Below are positions 9,106 to 18,003 of a stretch of DNA of 64,000 nt, in pieces. This stretch comes from Hyphococcus luteus (GTDB taxonomy: Bacteria; Pseudomonadota; Alphaproteobacteria; Caulobacterales; Parvularculaceae). Position numbers and translations under genes: made by a program. The stretch lies in the NCBI RefSeq assembly GCF_002943565.1, contig NZ_PJCH01000010.1:186001-250000 (forward strand). Reading direction: 5' to 3'. The notes beneath the pieces are model-generated. The model ran no database searches, was not told the origin of the DNA, and worked only from the letters and a program-made list of their open reading frames with translations. How positions within the stretch are numbered: position 1 is the stretch's first letter; each line of letters starts with the position of its first letter.

Positions 9106-9421
9106 GATCCGCCTGTTAAAAATATCTACACTGAATAAATGAATGGCGCGGAATAAAGTTCCATTTTATGGGCGTAATTATTAAATAACGTTTCGATTGA
9201 AAATGCCGAACTGAAACCTGCGCAATTCGATGTGGGAAACTGCGGCATCTACTCACAACGGTAATCAATTTCAGTCGCTAAAACCTCGAATAATCGACTG
9301 GTGCGTTCTCACAGCATGTTCGTGCATTTTTGGAACCAGTCATTATGAGCGATGTTGTCCGAATCCATAACCAACATAAAAATAGGCAGCTGAATTAAAC
9401 CAATCAAGACGAGATAGATAT
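9106..9421. other. intergenic region with a candidate stress promoter
   Basis: This AT-richer 316-base gap lies between the divergent LysM gene and the 62-residue gene. Apart from the EcfG-like element annotated separately, I see only GGAA-TAAAG-TTCC near 9160 and no coding frame. Confidence 0.5.
9332..9356 (+). promoter_or_regulatory. candidate EcfG-type general stress promoter
   Basis: GGAAC (9332-9336), then 16 bases, then TGTT (9353-9356). The alphaproteobacterial EcfG consensus is GGAAC-N16/17-CGTT, so one base differs. It lies about 65 bases upstream of the small gene at 9422, in the right orientation. Sequence match only. Confidence 0.4.
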
Positions 9422-9610
9422 ATGAAACCCAATCAAACGATCAAACCGTTCGAAACGCCAGGTCAGAATGAAGCGGAGGAAATGTCGAGGTACGGGATTA
9501 AGAAGGTTTCGATAGAGTACTTCTACCTAGGCATGTATGGATATTTCAATCTGAAAGACGCGGTCGCTCAAGCCAAGCGGGATTTAAAGACCTCGGTTAA
9601 GACTAACTAA
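9422..9610 (+). CDS. conserved-looking small protein of unknown function (62 aa)
   Basis: The product has a polar N-terminus and then SRYGIKKVSIEYFYLGMYGY followed by FNLKDAVAQAKRD, a pattern of short beta strands followed by an amphipathic helix. I recall similar small unnamed alphaproteobacterial proteins with YGI..V..EYF...Y.Y.NL.DAvAQAkR, but cannot name a family. No signal peptide or membrane span is seen. The Shine-Dalgarno is weak (GACGAGATAGA). An EcfG-like promoter upstream suggests a stress-induced gene. An internal ATG (MSRYGIKK) may be the true start, because the first 20 residues look unstructured. Confidence 0.5.
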   Translation: MKPNQTIKPFETPGQNEAEEMSRYGIKKVSIEYFYLGMYGYFNLKDAVAQAKRDLKTSVKTN

Positions 9611-9800
9611 TGGCTTCTTTCCCGGCGATGGTGTTTGCGACGGCGTGTTTGCCTTCGCGAAAGGGCGAGGTGCTTGCTTGCCAAATACATTCTATTGGCG
9701 CGCGCGGTTTTACATGCCAGGCGGCCGCTCAAGGAAAGGACGCCACGCCTCAGGAGAAGGAAGCGGGGCAGTCATGGTCATTCTTACACCGTTTTGCGCC

Positions 9801-9849
9801 ATTTCGCCTGAATTTGACGAAATAATCCCGCTATTTCGCCGATTTCGCC
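9801..9849. repeat. ATTTCGCC repeats and inverted repeat upstream of the mobile-element HTH gene
   Basis: ATTTCGCC occurs at 9801-9808, 9833-9840 and 9842-9849. The second copy also forms one arm of the inverted repeat CGAAATA (9818-9824) / TATTTCG (9832-9838). The cluster ends about 40 bases before the HTH gene, a fitting place for an operator or short iterons. Confidence 0.45.
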
Positions 9850-9891
9850 TGTGCTTGGTTTTCCCCGTTCCAGTAGCGAGGAGGCCCGACC

Positions 9892-10164
9892 ATGGCCGAA
9901 AGTCCCAAAGCCCAACCCATTACGCCGCCGCCGCTTGAAGAGATCGCGCGCGCCAATCCCGGCTGGTTCGACGAGGCGGTGACCGCCGCTGATGCGGCGA
10001 AGCTGACGGGCGTGCCGCCGGCGACGCTTGCGACCTGGCGCTCGCGGGGCGGCGGCCCGAAATTCCTGAAGCTCGGCCGCGTGGTGCGCTATCGCCGGCG
10101 GGCGCTTTATGAGTGGATGGCGGCGAGGGAGCGCCGCCATACGGGCGAGGCGGGACCAGAGTGA
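9892..10164 (+). CDS. excisionase/AlpA-like helix-turn-helix protein
   Basis: A 90-residue protein with the winged-helix pattern VTAADAAKLTGVPPATLATWRSRGGGPKFLKLGRVVRYRRRALYEWMAARE, which is the MerR-like/excisionase fold (helix-turn-helix, GGP.f.klGr.vrY....l..W). Such proteins control excision or element genes. AGGAGG lies seven to nine bases before the ATG. Its stop overlaps the next start (GTGA), so it heads a tightly packed mobilisation operon. The ATTTCGCC repeats just upstream may be its operator. Confidence 0.8.
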   Translation: MAESPKAQPITPPPLEEIARANPGWFDEAVTAADAAKLTGVPPATLATWRSRGGGPKFLKLGRVVRYRRRALYEWMAARERRHTGEAGPE

Positions 10165-10493
10165 CCGGCGCGAAGACCCGGCCGCTCACGATCCGCTTGC
10201 CCGCCCGCGCCGTCGAACGCCTGCATGAACGCGCAAACATCGTCAAAGGCCGTCCAACCGCCATTGCGCGCGAGCTGATCCTTGCGGGCCTCATCAACGG
10301 ACACTCCCTTGAACAGGCGGAACGCATGCTGACGATCGAACGCCGTCTCGCGGCCATCGACCAGCAAGTGCAGGCGGTTTCACAGAAATCCGATGCGCAC
10401 GCGGCCTCAACAGGGAGGCTCCTCGCCATGTTCGAGGCCCTGCTTCAGGTGCTGACCGGCGAGCATTCGAAGGACCATTCCCATCTTGAGTAA
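10161..10493 (+). CDS. ribbon-helix-helix DNA-binding protein, MobC/CopG-like
   Basis: A GTG start overlaps the stop of the previous gene by four bases, giving 110 residues. The N-terminus KTRPLTIRLPARAVERLHERANIVKGRPTAIARELILAGL is a ribbon-helix-helix domain (a beta strand TIRLP followed by two helices). The rest, RMLTIERRLAAIDQQVQAVSQKSD, is a likely coiled coil. Proteins of this kind sit next to relaxase and coupling-protein genes and often help assemble the relaxosome or repress the operon. It overlaps the coupling-protein gene by eight bases. A longer in-frame start at 10113 would overlap the HTH gene and is less likely. Confidence 0.72.
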   Translation: MTGAKTRPLTIRLPARAVERLHERANIVKGRPTAIARELILAGLINGHSLEQAERMLTIERRLAAIDQQVQAVSQKSDAHAASTGRLLAMFEALLQVLTGEHSKDHSHLE

Positions 10494-12276
10494 TGCAAAG
10501 AAAATCCTGTTTCTCGTCTCGCTTGTCAGCTTCGCCGCGGCGCTCGCCGTCTTCGAGACCGGCTTCAAGCGATGGACGCCCATTGGCCGTGTGCCGGAAG
10601 GCGGCCTCGCCAGATACGATCCGAATTTCGTATCTCAATGCGCACGATACCGAATGCGCACATACTTCTTCGACAATTACGCGGCTCATTTCTGGGGCGT
10701 TTGCCGCGCCAGCTTCACCGACACGGGATCGCTATCCGCCTTTCACCTTCGTTATTGGGCGCTGATTTCGCTGTCCGGCGCTGGCGTCCTCTCCTTATTT
10801 GCTTTCGCGCTTGCCGCGCGCTTGGAACGCCCGAAGGCCAAAGTTGTCCGCGGGCGGCGCTATCTGACGGGCGGCGAAGCCCGGGCGCAACTTCGCGGCG
10901 CCTGCGCCGCCGAACGTCGGCGCTTCGGAAAAGGTCTTGAGTTCCCGCCCGGCATCCATATCAGCGCAGAGCGCGAGACCCGCCACTGGCTGATCTGGGG
11001 CAGCGTCGGCGCAGGGAAAACCCAGACCATGCTGCATCTCATGCACGCCGCCATCCAGCGCGGCGACAAGGTGCTGGTCCTCGACACCAAAGGCGACATG
11101 ACCGCGACCATGCCGACAGAACCGGCGCTGGTCGCGCCCCAGGACGAACGCTCATTCGTCTGGGACGTCGCCGCCGACTGCCGCACCAAACAGGATGCGA
11201 GAGAGCTGGCGGCGCGGTTTATCCCGGCGAGCAACGATCCGATCTGGTCGGACGCTGCGCGCGAAATCTTCGTCGCCTGCATCGCCCGATTGCAGGCCGA
11301 AAAGCCCGAACGCTGGAGCTGGACCGATCTCCGGGACATCGTGCTTCAGGATGCGGCGGCGTTATTCAAGACCGCGCAATCCTATCATCCCGAAGCCATG
11401 CGCGTGCTGAAAGACCCGTCCAGCAAGACCGCGCAAAGCGTGCTGACGACGTTTCAGGCGCATCTGAATGTGGTGAGCGCACTCGCCGAAAGCTGGGGCG
11501 GCCATGACCACCCGCCGCGGTTTTCGGTCAATAAATGGCTGCATATGGACCATGCGAAGCCGGTGATCCTGCAGCGCGACGCCAAATATCCGGAGCTGTC
11601 GAACGCATGGATCAGCGGACTTCTCGGCCTGCTTTCCTCGGCCGTTGGCAGCCCATCCTTGCCGGAATCTCGCACCCGCCGGGTCTGGCTTTTCCTCGAC
11701 GAATTCCCGCAATTGCCGCGCATGAGCGACTTCTCGACCTTCCTCGACATGGGCCGCTCGAAGGGCGTGATCGTGGTCCTGGGGGCGCAGGATATCGCTC
11801 AGATCCGCTCGGTTTACGGGCGCGAGCGCGCCGATTCCTGGATCGGCATGATCGGAACGCAGGTGATCACGCGGCTCAATTTCGGGCGGGGCGCGGAGGA
11901 AGCAAGCCTGATGATCGGCGATCAGGACGTCGAATATAAAGTGCGCAGCACCGGAACCAGCGGCGGCCATTCCACTACTAGCGAAAGCATTCACCGCGAA
12001 ACTCGCCGCGTCGTCACCGCCGCAGACCTTTCGAACCGTCTCGGCCCCCGGCGGAAAAGCATCCGCATCGCGCTGCTCGGTCCAGGAAAAGACGCTTACG
12101 AACTCGATCTTCCATATGTTCGCCAGCAGCAATTCCGCCCCGCGTCGCAGCCGGCGCAGTGGACTTATCGGGCGACCGAGCGCGCGCAATATGGCAAGAG
12201 TACTAAAAATTCCGAGCCCGAAAGCGCCATCTCGAAAGCCGACGCCGCTTTCATCCGGGGCGACAGGGACGACTGA
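10486..12276 (+). CDS. type IV secretion coupling protein (VirD4/TraD family)
   Basis: A 596-residue inner-membrane ATPase that links a relaxosome to a conjugation channel. Two N-terminal membrane segments are seen (ILFLVSLVSFAAALAVF and WALISLSGAGVLSLFAFALA). Walker A is GSVGAGKT (172-179) and Walker B is RVWLFLDEFPQLPRM. DTKGDM follows the first nucleotide motif, as in TraD/TrwB (TraD_N/AAA) proteins, and GAQDIAQIRSVYGRERADSWIGM matches the conserved motor core. No mating-pair-formation genes are present, so mobilisation would need a helper system. It overlaps its relaxase partner by one base. Confidence 0.9.
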   Translation: MSNAKKILFLVSLVSFAAALAVFETGFKRWTPIGRVPEGGLARYDPNFVSQCARYRMRTYFFDNYAAHFWGVCRASFTDTGSLSAFHLRYWALISLSGAGVLSLFAFALAARLERPKAKVVRGRRYLTGGEARAQLRGACAAERRRFGKGLEFPPGIHISAERETRHWLIWGSVGAGKTQTMLHLMHAAIQRGDKVLVLDTKGDMTATMPTEPALVAPQDERSFVWDVAADCRTKQDARELAARFIPASNDPIWSDAAREIFVACIARLQAEKPERWSWTDLRDIVLQDAAALFKTAQSYHPEAMRVLKDPSSKTAQSVLTTFQAHLNVVSALAESWGGHDHPPRFSVNKWLHMDHAKPVILQRDAKYPELSNAWISGLLGLLSSAVGSPSLPESRTRRVWLFLDEFPQLPRMSDFSTFLDMGRSKGVIVVLGAQDIAQIRSVYGRERADSWIGMIGTQVITRLNFGRGAEEASLMIGDQDVEYKVRSTGTSGGHSTTSESIHRETRRVVTAADLSNRLGPRRKSIRIALLGPGKDAYELDLPYVRQQQFRPASQPAQWTYRATERAQYGKSTKNSEPESAISKADAAFIRGDRDD

Positions 12277-13409
12277 TGGTCGCCTCGATCTCAGTCAGGA
12301 AAAGCGTCGCCGCGGCCGCGGCCTATTACCAGCATATGGGCAAGGACGACTATTACGCGCGCGAGGGCGAGGCTCCCGGACGCTGGGAAGGCCGCGCCGC
12401 TGAACGGCTTTCTCTTGAAGGTTCGGTCTCGAAATCCGACTTCGAAGCGGCCCTCGAAGGCCTCGATCCGAGGACTGGGGAGCGGCTTATTCTGGCCAAC
12501 GGCATCGCCCATACGGCGGGCTGGGATATGACCTTCAGCGCCCCGAAATCCGCTTCGGTCCTGTGGGCTCTCTCAAACGAAAACCAGCGCATGACCATCG
12601 AAGCGGCGCACCAAAAAGCCGTGAACAAGGCGCTCAACCACCTCGAAAACAATCATGCCTGGGCCCGCCGCGGACGGCGCGGAGGCACAAAAGAAAGGAC
12701 CGCAGGCCTCCTTGTCGCGGCCTTTGATCATCACACGAGCCGCGACTTCGATCCCCAGCTCCATACCCATGCTTTCATCTTCAATCTGGCCCCGCGCCAT
12801 GACGGAAGCTGGGGCGCGATCGTCGGCCGCGAACTCTATCTGGCGCAGAAGGAAGCCGGCCTCGTTTACAGGGCTGAATTCGCAAACGGGCTCGAAAGAT
12901 CAGGAATAGACATTACGCGAGAAGCGGAGAGTTTCCGCGTGACGGCGATCCCGCGAAATGTGGAGCGCGCCTTCTCGAAGCGCCGCGAGGCTATCGAAAA
13001 CGCCGCCGAAACCTACGGCTATTCGAGCGCGAAAGGCATGGAAATGGCGGCGCTCAGGACCCGAAAACCAAAGCAGGAAATGAACCGCGAGGCTTTACTT
13101 TCCATGTGGCGGGAGGAAGCAAAGATCCTCGGATTCGATCTGAAAAGACAGCGAATCCATGCGCCAAAAGCGGAGAATATTCAGGAGCGCGGGGCTAATA
13201 ATTCGCTGGAAATGCGCTCAAAATTACGCGCTAAAGCGGCGCAAATCCAGCCCGAAAAACATGCTGAAATGCAGCCCAAAAAGGTCATCCGGCCGCCCAA
13301 CATCGCGCGCCTGTTGCAACGTTTGGCGGCGACTTTAGACGGCCCTTCGCGCATGTCCGGCATCCGTTTCAGCCTGCGCCAAAAGGAGAGAAATCTCGAA
13401 CGGGAGTAG
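12276..13409 (+). CDS. short MobF (TrwC/TraI)-type relaxase
   Basis: A 377-residue relaxase that would nick DNA at an origin of transfer. The start MVASISVRKS and AYYQHMGKDDYYAREGEAPGRW match the TrwC relaxase N-terminus, with catalytic-type tyrosines in AAYYQ. GWDMTFSAPKSASVLWAL is the family core motif. The metal-binding histidines are in HHTSRDFDPQLHTHAF (about 152-167). Classical MobF proteins carry a C-terminal helicase and are about 900 residues or longer; here the protein stops after a basic tail (IRPPNIARLLQRLAATLDG). It is either naturally minimal or trimmed. It belongs with the coupling protein and the RHH protein. Confidence 0.87.
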   Translation: MVASISVRKSVAAAAAYYQHMGKDDYYAREGEAPGRWEGRAAERLSLEGSVSKSDFEAALEGLDPRTGERLILANGIAHTAGWDMTFSAPKSASVLWALSNENQRMTIEAAHQKAVNKALNHLENNHAWARRGRRGGTKERTAGLLVAAFDHHTSRDFDPQLHTHAFIFNLAPRHDGSWGAIVGRELYLAQKEAGLVYRAEFANGLERSGIDITREAESFRVTAIPRNVERAFSKRREAIENAAETYGYSSAKGMEMAALRTRKPKQEMNREALLSMWREEAKILGFDLKRQRIHAPKAENIQERGANNSLEMRSKLRAKAAQIQPEKHAEMQPKKVIRPPNIARLLQRLAATLDGPSRMSGIRFSLRQKERNLERE

Positions 13410-13873
13410 CATCATGATGCGTGTACGGTGTGATCAGACGCTAATGCATTAGCGACGCTCAACTTATCGACCGATGAGCGGTAAAATGTACACAGCGAAT
13501 TTGCAATTTTGTACACGGGGCAGGGGAATGCTAACACCGTGATATGGTTGGACTTGCCGCTCTCCCGGCCTCTGGCCGGTATGCGCCTTCAGGCGCCGGG
13601 GTGTGATCTTTAAAACGTCGATGTCGGGGTCTCAAGTAGAGGCCTGTTTGGGCTGACGCGCTGCGGACGACGGTTCGCCAGCGCGCGGGATGCCTTTTTG
13701 CAATCAACCGGTTGCACGAACTCACCATCCATTCCGCGAGCGCTTCGGAACATCCGGAGCCGCTGACGAACTGACGCTTCAAGGCTTCGGGAATTGCTTC
13801 CCGTGCCGTCCTTAGCGCTTCCGGGGGGTCCGCACGATTTTTGAAACCCAAGGAAGCGTGAGGAGAGATACTC
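13410..13873. other. non-coding gap of the mobile element, candidate oriT/operator region
   Basis: This 464-base gap lies between relaxase and integrase. It holds the 16-bp palindrome and TGTACAC repeats annotated separately, and small hairpins CCGGCC-TCT-GGCCGG and GCGCC-TTCA-GGCGC near 13565-13600. A minus-strand frame (13531-13875) exists but lacks a Shine-Dalgarno, so I did not call it. Confidence 0.45.
13439..13516. repeat. 16-bp palindrome and TGTACAC repeats
   Basis: CGCTAATGCATTAGCG (13439-13454) is a perfect palindrome. TGTACAC occurs at 13487-13493 and 13510-13516, 23 bases apart, with an inverted GTGTAC at 13421-13426. Placement directly behind the relaxase gene suits an origin of transfer, recombination site or operator. 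Confidence 0.45.
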
Positions 13874-15151
13874 ATGGAAGACCATGCTCACGACATTCAA
13901 AAGGAGTTTTTCGAATGGGACGATGCGGTGACGGGGCTCGCCCTCCGGCATCGTCCGAACCAGCGGCCCGCATGGTGCGTGCAGTTTCGCCATGACGGCC
14001 ACACGCGACGGCGCACGCTCGGGCCCAAACACGAGCTGAGCCTTGAGGATGCGAGAGACGCCGCCCGCGACCTTATCAGGGAGCTGACCGGCGACGGCGC
14101 GTCGCGAAAGAATGCGCTGCCGAAGGACGCCGCCGTCGCCATATGCGCCGAAGCCTATCTGAAGCACGGGGCCGCGATCTGGAAGCCGACCACCTTGCGC
14201 ACCCATCGCTATCTGGCGGCGCGCTATATCCATCCGGAGTTCGGTCATCTGCCTGCGGCGTCAATCGATCCGGAGCACGTCGCGCAATGGCGCTCCGGCA
14301 TCGGCAAGAGCCATGACACCGCCTCGCGGGCGCTTGCGGTGATGTCGGGGATCATGCGCCATGCGGAGCTGCTGGGGGTTCGCGAGGCGGGCTCCAATCC
14401 GTGCCAGGGGATGAGGCGGCGCAAGAACGGGTTCAAGGCGCAGCGGCTGACGGCGGAGGATTATGCGCGGCTCGGAAAGGCGATCCGCCGCCTCGAACAG
14501 CATCAGCCCGTGATCGCGAAGCTGATCCGTTTCATCGCTTTCACCGGCTGCCGCAAAACCGAAGCGCGGCTCCTCAAATGGGACATGATCGACGGACGGC
14601 GCGCGGCGCTCCCCGACAGCAAGACGGGCCCGCGTGCGCTGTGGCTCGGGCAACCGGCGCTGCGCGTCATCGCCGAACAGCCGCGCATCGCCGATTACGT
14701 TTTTGCGGTCGGCGCCGAGCCGGTCAAAGAATCGAAGCTCGACTGGGAATGGCGCAATGTCCGCGCGAAGGCGAAACTGAAGACGCTTCGCCTTCACGAT
14801 CTGCGCCACGGCTTCGCCTCGGTCGCCATCACCTCGGGCGAGCCCTTGCGCACCGTGTCGGGCCTGCTCGGTCATACGGAGCTGAAGACCACGGCGGGCT
14901 ATGTCGCGATTGACGAGGGACCGGTGCTCGCCGCCGCCGAACGTGTCGCGCAGTATCTGACCAAAGCCATGAGCGCCAAGCCCGATCATGAGGCGGCGGA
15001 CGATCCGGTGCTCGCCGACTTCCTCGCCCAGCAAAAGACCATGGCGGAATACGCACTGTCGACCGGCGTCAGCTATCCGCTGCTGCGCAGCAAGCTCGAA
15101 ACCCATATGGAGGCCGTGAAGTCGAGGCTCGGCATGGAGGCGTCGTCATGA
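13874..15151 (+). CDS. tyrosine recombinase (phage-type integrase)
   Basis: A 425-residue site-specific recombinase. The N-terminal Arm-type segment LRHRPNQRPAWCVQFRHDGHTRRRTLGP is followed by a SAM-like core-binding domain (YLKHGAAIWKPTTLRTHRYLAARYIHPEFGHLPA). Catalytic residues are visible: Arg in FTGCRKTEARLLKW, HxxR in LHDLRHGFA, His in LLGHTELKTTAGY and the nucleophile Tyr343. GAGGAGAG lies just before the ATG. The stop overlaps the start of a second recombinase (ATGA), so the two form a pair. Together with the HTH, coupling protein and relaxase it defines an integrative mobilisable element. Confidence 0.9.
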   Translation: MEDHAHDIQKEFFEWDDAVTGLALRHRPNQRPAWCVQFRHDGHTRRRTLGPKHELSLEDARDAARDLIRELTGDGASRKNALPKDAAVAICAEAYLKHGAAIWKPTTLRTHRYLAARYIHPEFGHLPAASIDPEHVAQWRSGIGKSHDTASRALAVMSGIMRHAELLGVREAGSNPCQGMRRRKNGFKAQRLTAEDYARLGKAIRRLEQHQPVIAKLIRFIAFTGCRKTEARLLKWDMIDGRRAALPDSKTGPRALWLGQPALRVIAEQPRIADYVFAVGAEPVKESKLDWEWRNVRAKAKLKTLRLHDLRHGFASVAITSGEPLRTVSGLLGHTELKTTAGYVAIDEGPVLAAAERVAQYLTKAMSAKPDHEAADDPVLADFLAQQKTMAEYALSTGVSYPLLRSKLETHMEAVKSRLGMEASS

Positions 15152-15981
15152 GCCGCGCGCCCCGTCTCCTCACCGACGCGGTTGCGCGGGGCGCGAGCCC
15201 GCGCAACCGCGAATATGCGATCTCCGACACCAAGCTCAAAGGCTTCGCGCTGCGGGTGCTCCCCTCGGGCGCCAAGGCGTGGATCGTGCGCATGAAGACC
15301 GGCGGCAAGCACCGCCGCCTCACCATCGCAACCTTCCCTGAGACGGATGCGGACGCGGCGCGGGCGCGGGCTCACCAGACCATGGCCCGCGCCGGCGCCG
15401 GGTCCGCCATCGCCTTCAAGGAATCCGACAAGCCCGTCATCACCTTCAGGGCGCTTGCGGATCACTACATCAAGGCGAAAACCCCGGACTGGAAGCCGTC
15501 AACGAAATCGAAGACCCTCGAATATTTACGGGCCCAGCTTCTGCCCGCCTTCGGGGCTAGCCCCGCAACCCGCATCACGACCGCGGAAGTCGCGGAATGG
15601 TTCTTCGATTATTCCTCGCGCCGCGCAGGCGGCGCCAACAAGGCGCTGGGCAGCTTCCGGGCCATCATGAAGTTCGGACGCGACAATGGCTATCTTCCAA
15701 GGAAGGCGCCGGACCCGTCGCATCCGATCCGCTACAATGTGCGGCCATCGCGGGGACGGCTCCTCAACGCCGACCAGCTCGCGAAAGTCGGCGCCTTCCT
15801 CGACAATCCGCCCCAGCGCTGGCGCGACGCCGCCGACGCGATCCGGCTCATCATCCTCACCGGCTGCCGTTCCGGCGAGAGGAATCGGTCGTGCCGAGTC
15901 CGCTTTTTCTTTCAAAATTTTGCGAAAGAACAATCATCCGTGTACCAAGCACCATACCAACGCTTCATTACGCTTGGGTAA
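15148..15981 (+). pseudogene. truncated tyrosine recombinase
   Basis: The second integrase of the pair. It has a DUF4102-like Arm domain (ISDTKLKGFALRVLPSGAKAWIVRM), a core-binding domain (FRALADHYIKAKTPDWKPSTKSKTLEYL) and the beginning of the catalytic domain (IRLIILTGCRSGE near residue 246). After that the frame runs into unrelated, AT-richer sequence (FFFQNFAKEQSSVYQAPYQ) and stops, so HxxR, the second His and the Tyr are missing. The junction is near 15885-15900. It is probably inactive and marks a deletion or insertion edge of the mobile element. Confidence 0.85.
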
Positions 15982-16121
15982 TTCAGTTCCCAAACATGGT
16001 CTATTATGTATCACGTTTGCGCATGTTTGTCAGTACTGAGATTAAAAAATTTCCAGAGAGCAATCTGGCGACTTTTCCCGTGCAAAGCGTAAGCAAGGAC
16101 GGATCGCACAATGTTTAAAGC

Positions 16122-17300
16122 TCAAGGCGCGAGTGGCTCCGTGCCTTCGCTCAGAATATCTAGATAACGCGCATAGGCGTAAACGCGGCCGCGCTGCTTG
16201 CCGCTTACCTCTTCGATAAGGCCCAGCTTTTCGAGATGAGAGAGCGCATTCGCCGTCGCCGGAAACGAGGCCTCGGCCAGCTCCGCGGCGGCGCCGATTG
16301 CGAGAATGGGGCGCTGCTGAAGCGCGCGCAGGACAGCGCTTGCGGTCGGCGCCCCGCGCCCGAGCGTTTTGACGGATTCAAGATCCGCCTCGAACAATTC
16401 GGAAATGCGCCGCGCCGCTTCATGGGCGCTGCGGGCGACATCGTGCACGCCGGTCAGGAAGAATTCGAGCCAGGCCTCCCAGCGTCCATGTTCGCGGACT
16501 TCCTGCAAGAGGTTGTAATAGGTCTGCCGGTGGCTTTTGAAGCATAGGCTGAGATAGAGCAGCGGCTCCTGCAAGAGACCGCGCTCGCACAGATAGAGCG
16601 TAATCAACAGTCGCCCGAGCCGTCCGTTGCCGTCGAGAAACGGGTGGATGGTTTCGAACTGAACGTGGGCGAGGCCCGCCTTGATGATGACGGGAAGGCC
16701 GCTCTCATCCTCGTGCAGGAACGCTTCAAGGTCGCTCATGAGATCGAGCACATCGCCTGGCGGCGGCGGTACGAAGAGCGCATTACCGGGCCGCGTGCCG
16801 CCGATCCAGTTTTGCGAAGTCCGGAACTCGCCTGGTTGCTTGGTGCTGCCGCGGCCGGTCGCCAGCAAAATCCCGTGCATTTCGCGGATCAGACGAAGCG
16901 AAAGCGGAAAACCCTCCGCCATCCGGCGAAGGCCATGGTTGAGCGCGGCGACATAGGTCGAGACTTCCGCCACCTCGTCAATGGGCGCTCCCGGCGCGGC
17001 GTCGGTCTCGTAAAGCAGAAGGTCGGACAACGAAGACTGCGTCCCTTCGATCTGGGATGAAAGCAGCGCTTCCTTGCGCACATACATATAGAGAAACAGG
17101 GAGGTGTCCGGCGCGACAGCGCGCACGCCGTCCAGCCGCCCCAGCGCAAACATGGCTTCGCTGATCAGGGCGGAAAGCGAGGATGTGTCTATGGGCGGCG
17201 ATGGCGGCAGGGGCGCAGGGATATAAGCGCGCACGCGTTCGCCCACGGCGCTAGTGGTGACGTAACGGCCGATACGCTGGTTCAGATCGGGTTTCGGCAT
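16122..17300 (-). CDS. Fic-domain protein, probable AMP-transferase
   Basis: A 392-residue Fic protein. The catalytic motif is HPFLDGNGRLGR (about 219-230), which fits the active consensus HxFx(D/E)GNGRxxR for AMP transfer from ATP to protein targets. An N-terminal inhibitory motif (S/T)xxxE(G/N) is visible as SSQIEG (81-86), making it a self-inhibited class II Fic. The N-terminal region PPIDTSSLSALISEAMFALGRLDG is the usual Fic N-domain. The C-terminal 60 residues (ASAVLRALQQRPILAIGAAAELAEASFPATANALSHLEKLGLI) look like a winged helix-turn-helix. With the two inverted repeats at its start this suggests autoregulation. The target protein is unknown. It stands alone next to the truncated integrase. 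Confidence 0.92.
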   Translation of the reverse strand: MPKPDLNQRIGRYVTTSAVGERVRAYIPAPLPPSPPIDTSSLSALISEAMFALGRLDGVRAVAPDTSLFLYMYVRKEALLSSQIEGTQSSLSDLLLYETDAAPGAPIDEVAEVSTYVAALNHGLRRMAEGFPLSLRLIREMHGILLATGRGSTKQPGEFRTSQNWIGGTRPGNALFVPPPPGDVLDLMSDLEAFLHEDESGLPVIIKAGLAHVQFETIHPFLDGNGRLGRLLITLYLCERGLLQEPLLYLSLCFKSHRQTYYNLLQEVREHGRWEAWLEFFLTGVHDVARSAHEAARRISELFEADLESVKTLGRGAPTASAVLRALQQRPILAIGAAAELAEASFPATANALSHLEKLGLIEEVSGKQRGRVYAYARYLDILSEGTEPLAP

Positions 17301-17310
17301 GCCGCGAACC

Positions 17311-17377
17311 TTTAATAACGAATTCTCTTATTAAAGGATATGGCATGAAAGTTAAATAAGAACTTTGCTTATTTAAC
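17311..17377. promoter_or_regulatory. two inverted repeats upstream of the fic gene
   Basis: TTTAATAA (17311-17318) and TTATTAAA (17328-17335) are perfect arms with a 9-base spacer. GTTAAATAAG (17351-17360) and CTTATTTAAC (17368-17377) are perfect 10-bp arms with a 7-base spacer. Both lie within 80 bases upstream of the fic start and share AATAAG/CTTATT-like halves, so they may be repeated operator sites, perhaps for the winged helix at the C-terminus of the Fic protein. Confidence 0.5.
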
Positions 17378-18003
17378 CTTCGCCAGGCAGGAGGCTTAAA
17401 AATGTAAATAAAATCAACGAATTATGAATTTATAAGAATGGTGGCGCTCCTTCGGGACTGGAGGATAAAAGGGTGCTCAAGAGCAGCGAAAGCTAAATTG
17501 CATATGACCGGCTCATTCAGCATGCCGCCCGGCCCGCAGCCGTTCTCGCAGACACGGAATGTCCACTGTCCATGGGCTGTGGACACGGGCTAGGATAACG
17601 CATTTCTTAACACCGGTCCTCCACCTCATGGCCCGCCCGACTTGAAAACCGCGGTTTGCGCAGCGGCATAACTGGTCAGGCGGACGAGAGACAGTTTCTG
17701 GATCGCTATTTACCGGCAGAATCCCATTTTGCCGGTAAAAAGCAATTGCGGCGCGGAGCGCTTCTTAACACCCCTTTTTCAGGGCCTGCCTGGCGGCGCC
17801 CAGGCGTCGGCGAGAGCGGGGGACGGAATAGGCTCCACCTATTTTGAAGCCCGCTTTTGGCGTTCCGGTTTCTCATCAATCGTCCCTTATGGCGTTTATC
17901 CACATGACCACCCCGAACAAAGCTTGAGGCAATATCAGTGTCTGGACCGGTTGAACCGGACTTACTCTTGTCAGCCGCCGCTACCCATCCATATTCTTTG
18001 GCC
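17378..18003. other. intergenic stretch, no gene seen
   Basis: About 630 bases between the divergent fic and SRAP genes. Open frames here are short and resemble no protein I know. It should contain the SRAP promoter. GCCGGTAAAAAG near 17730 pairs partly with an inverted copy near 17710. Confidence 0.5.

Noticed and set aside
13531-13875. Minus-strand frame of 114 codons between relaxase and integrase
   Set aside because: No Shine-Dalgarno, overlaps the integrase start and hairpin DNA, and no recognisable motif.
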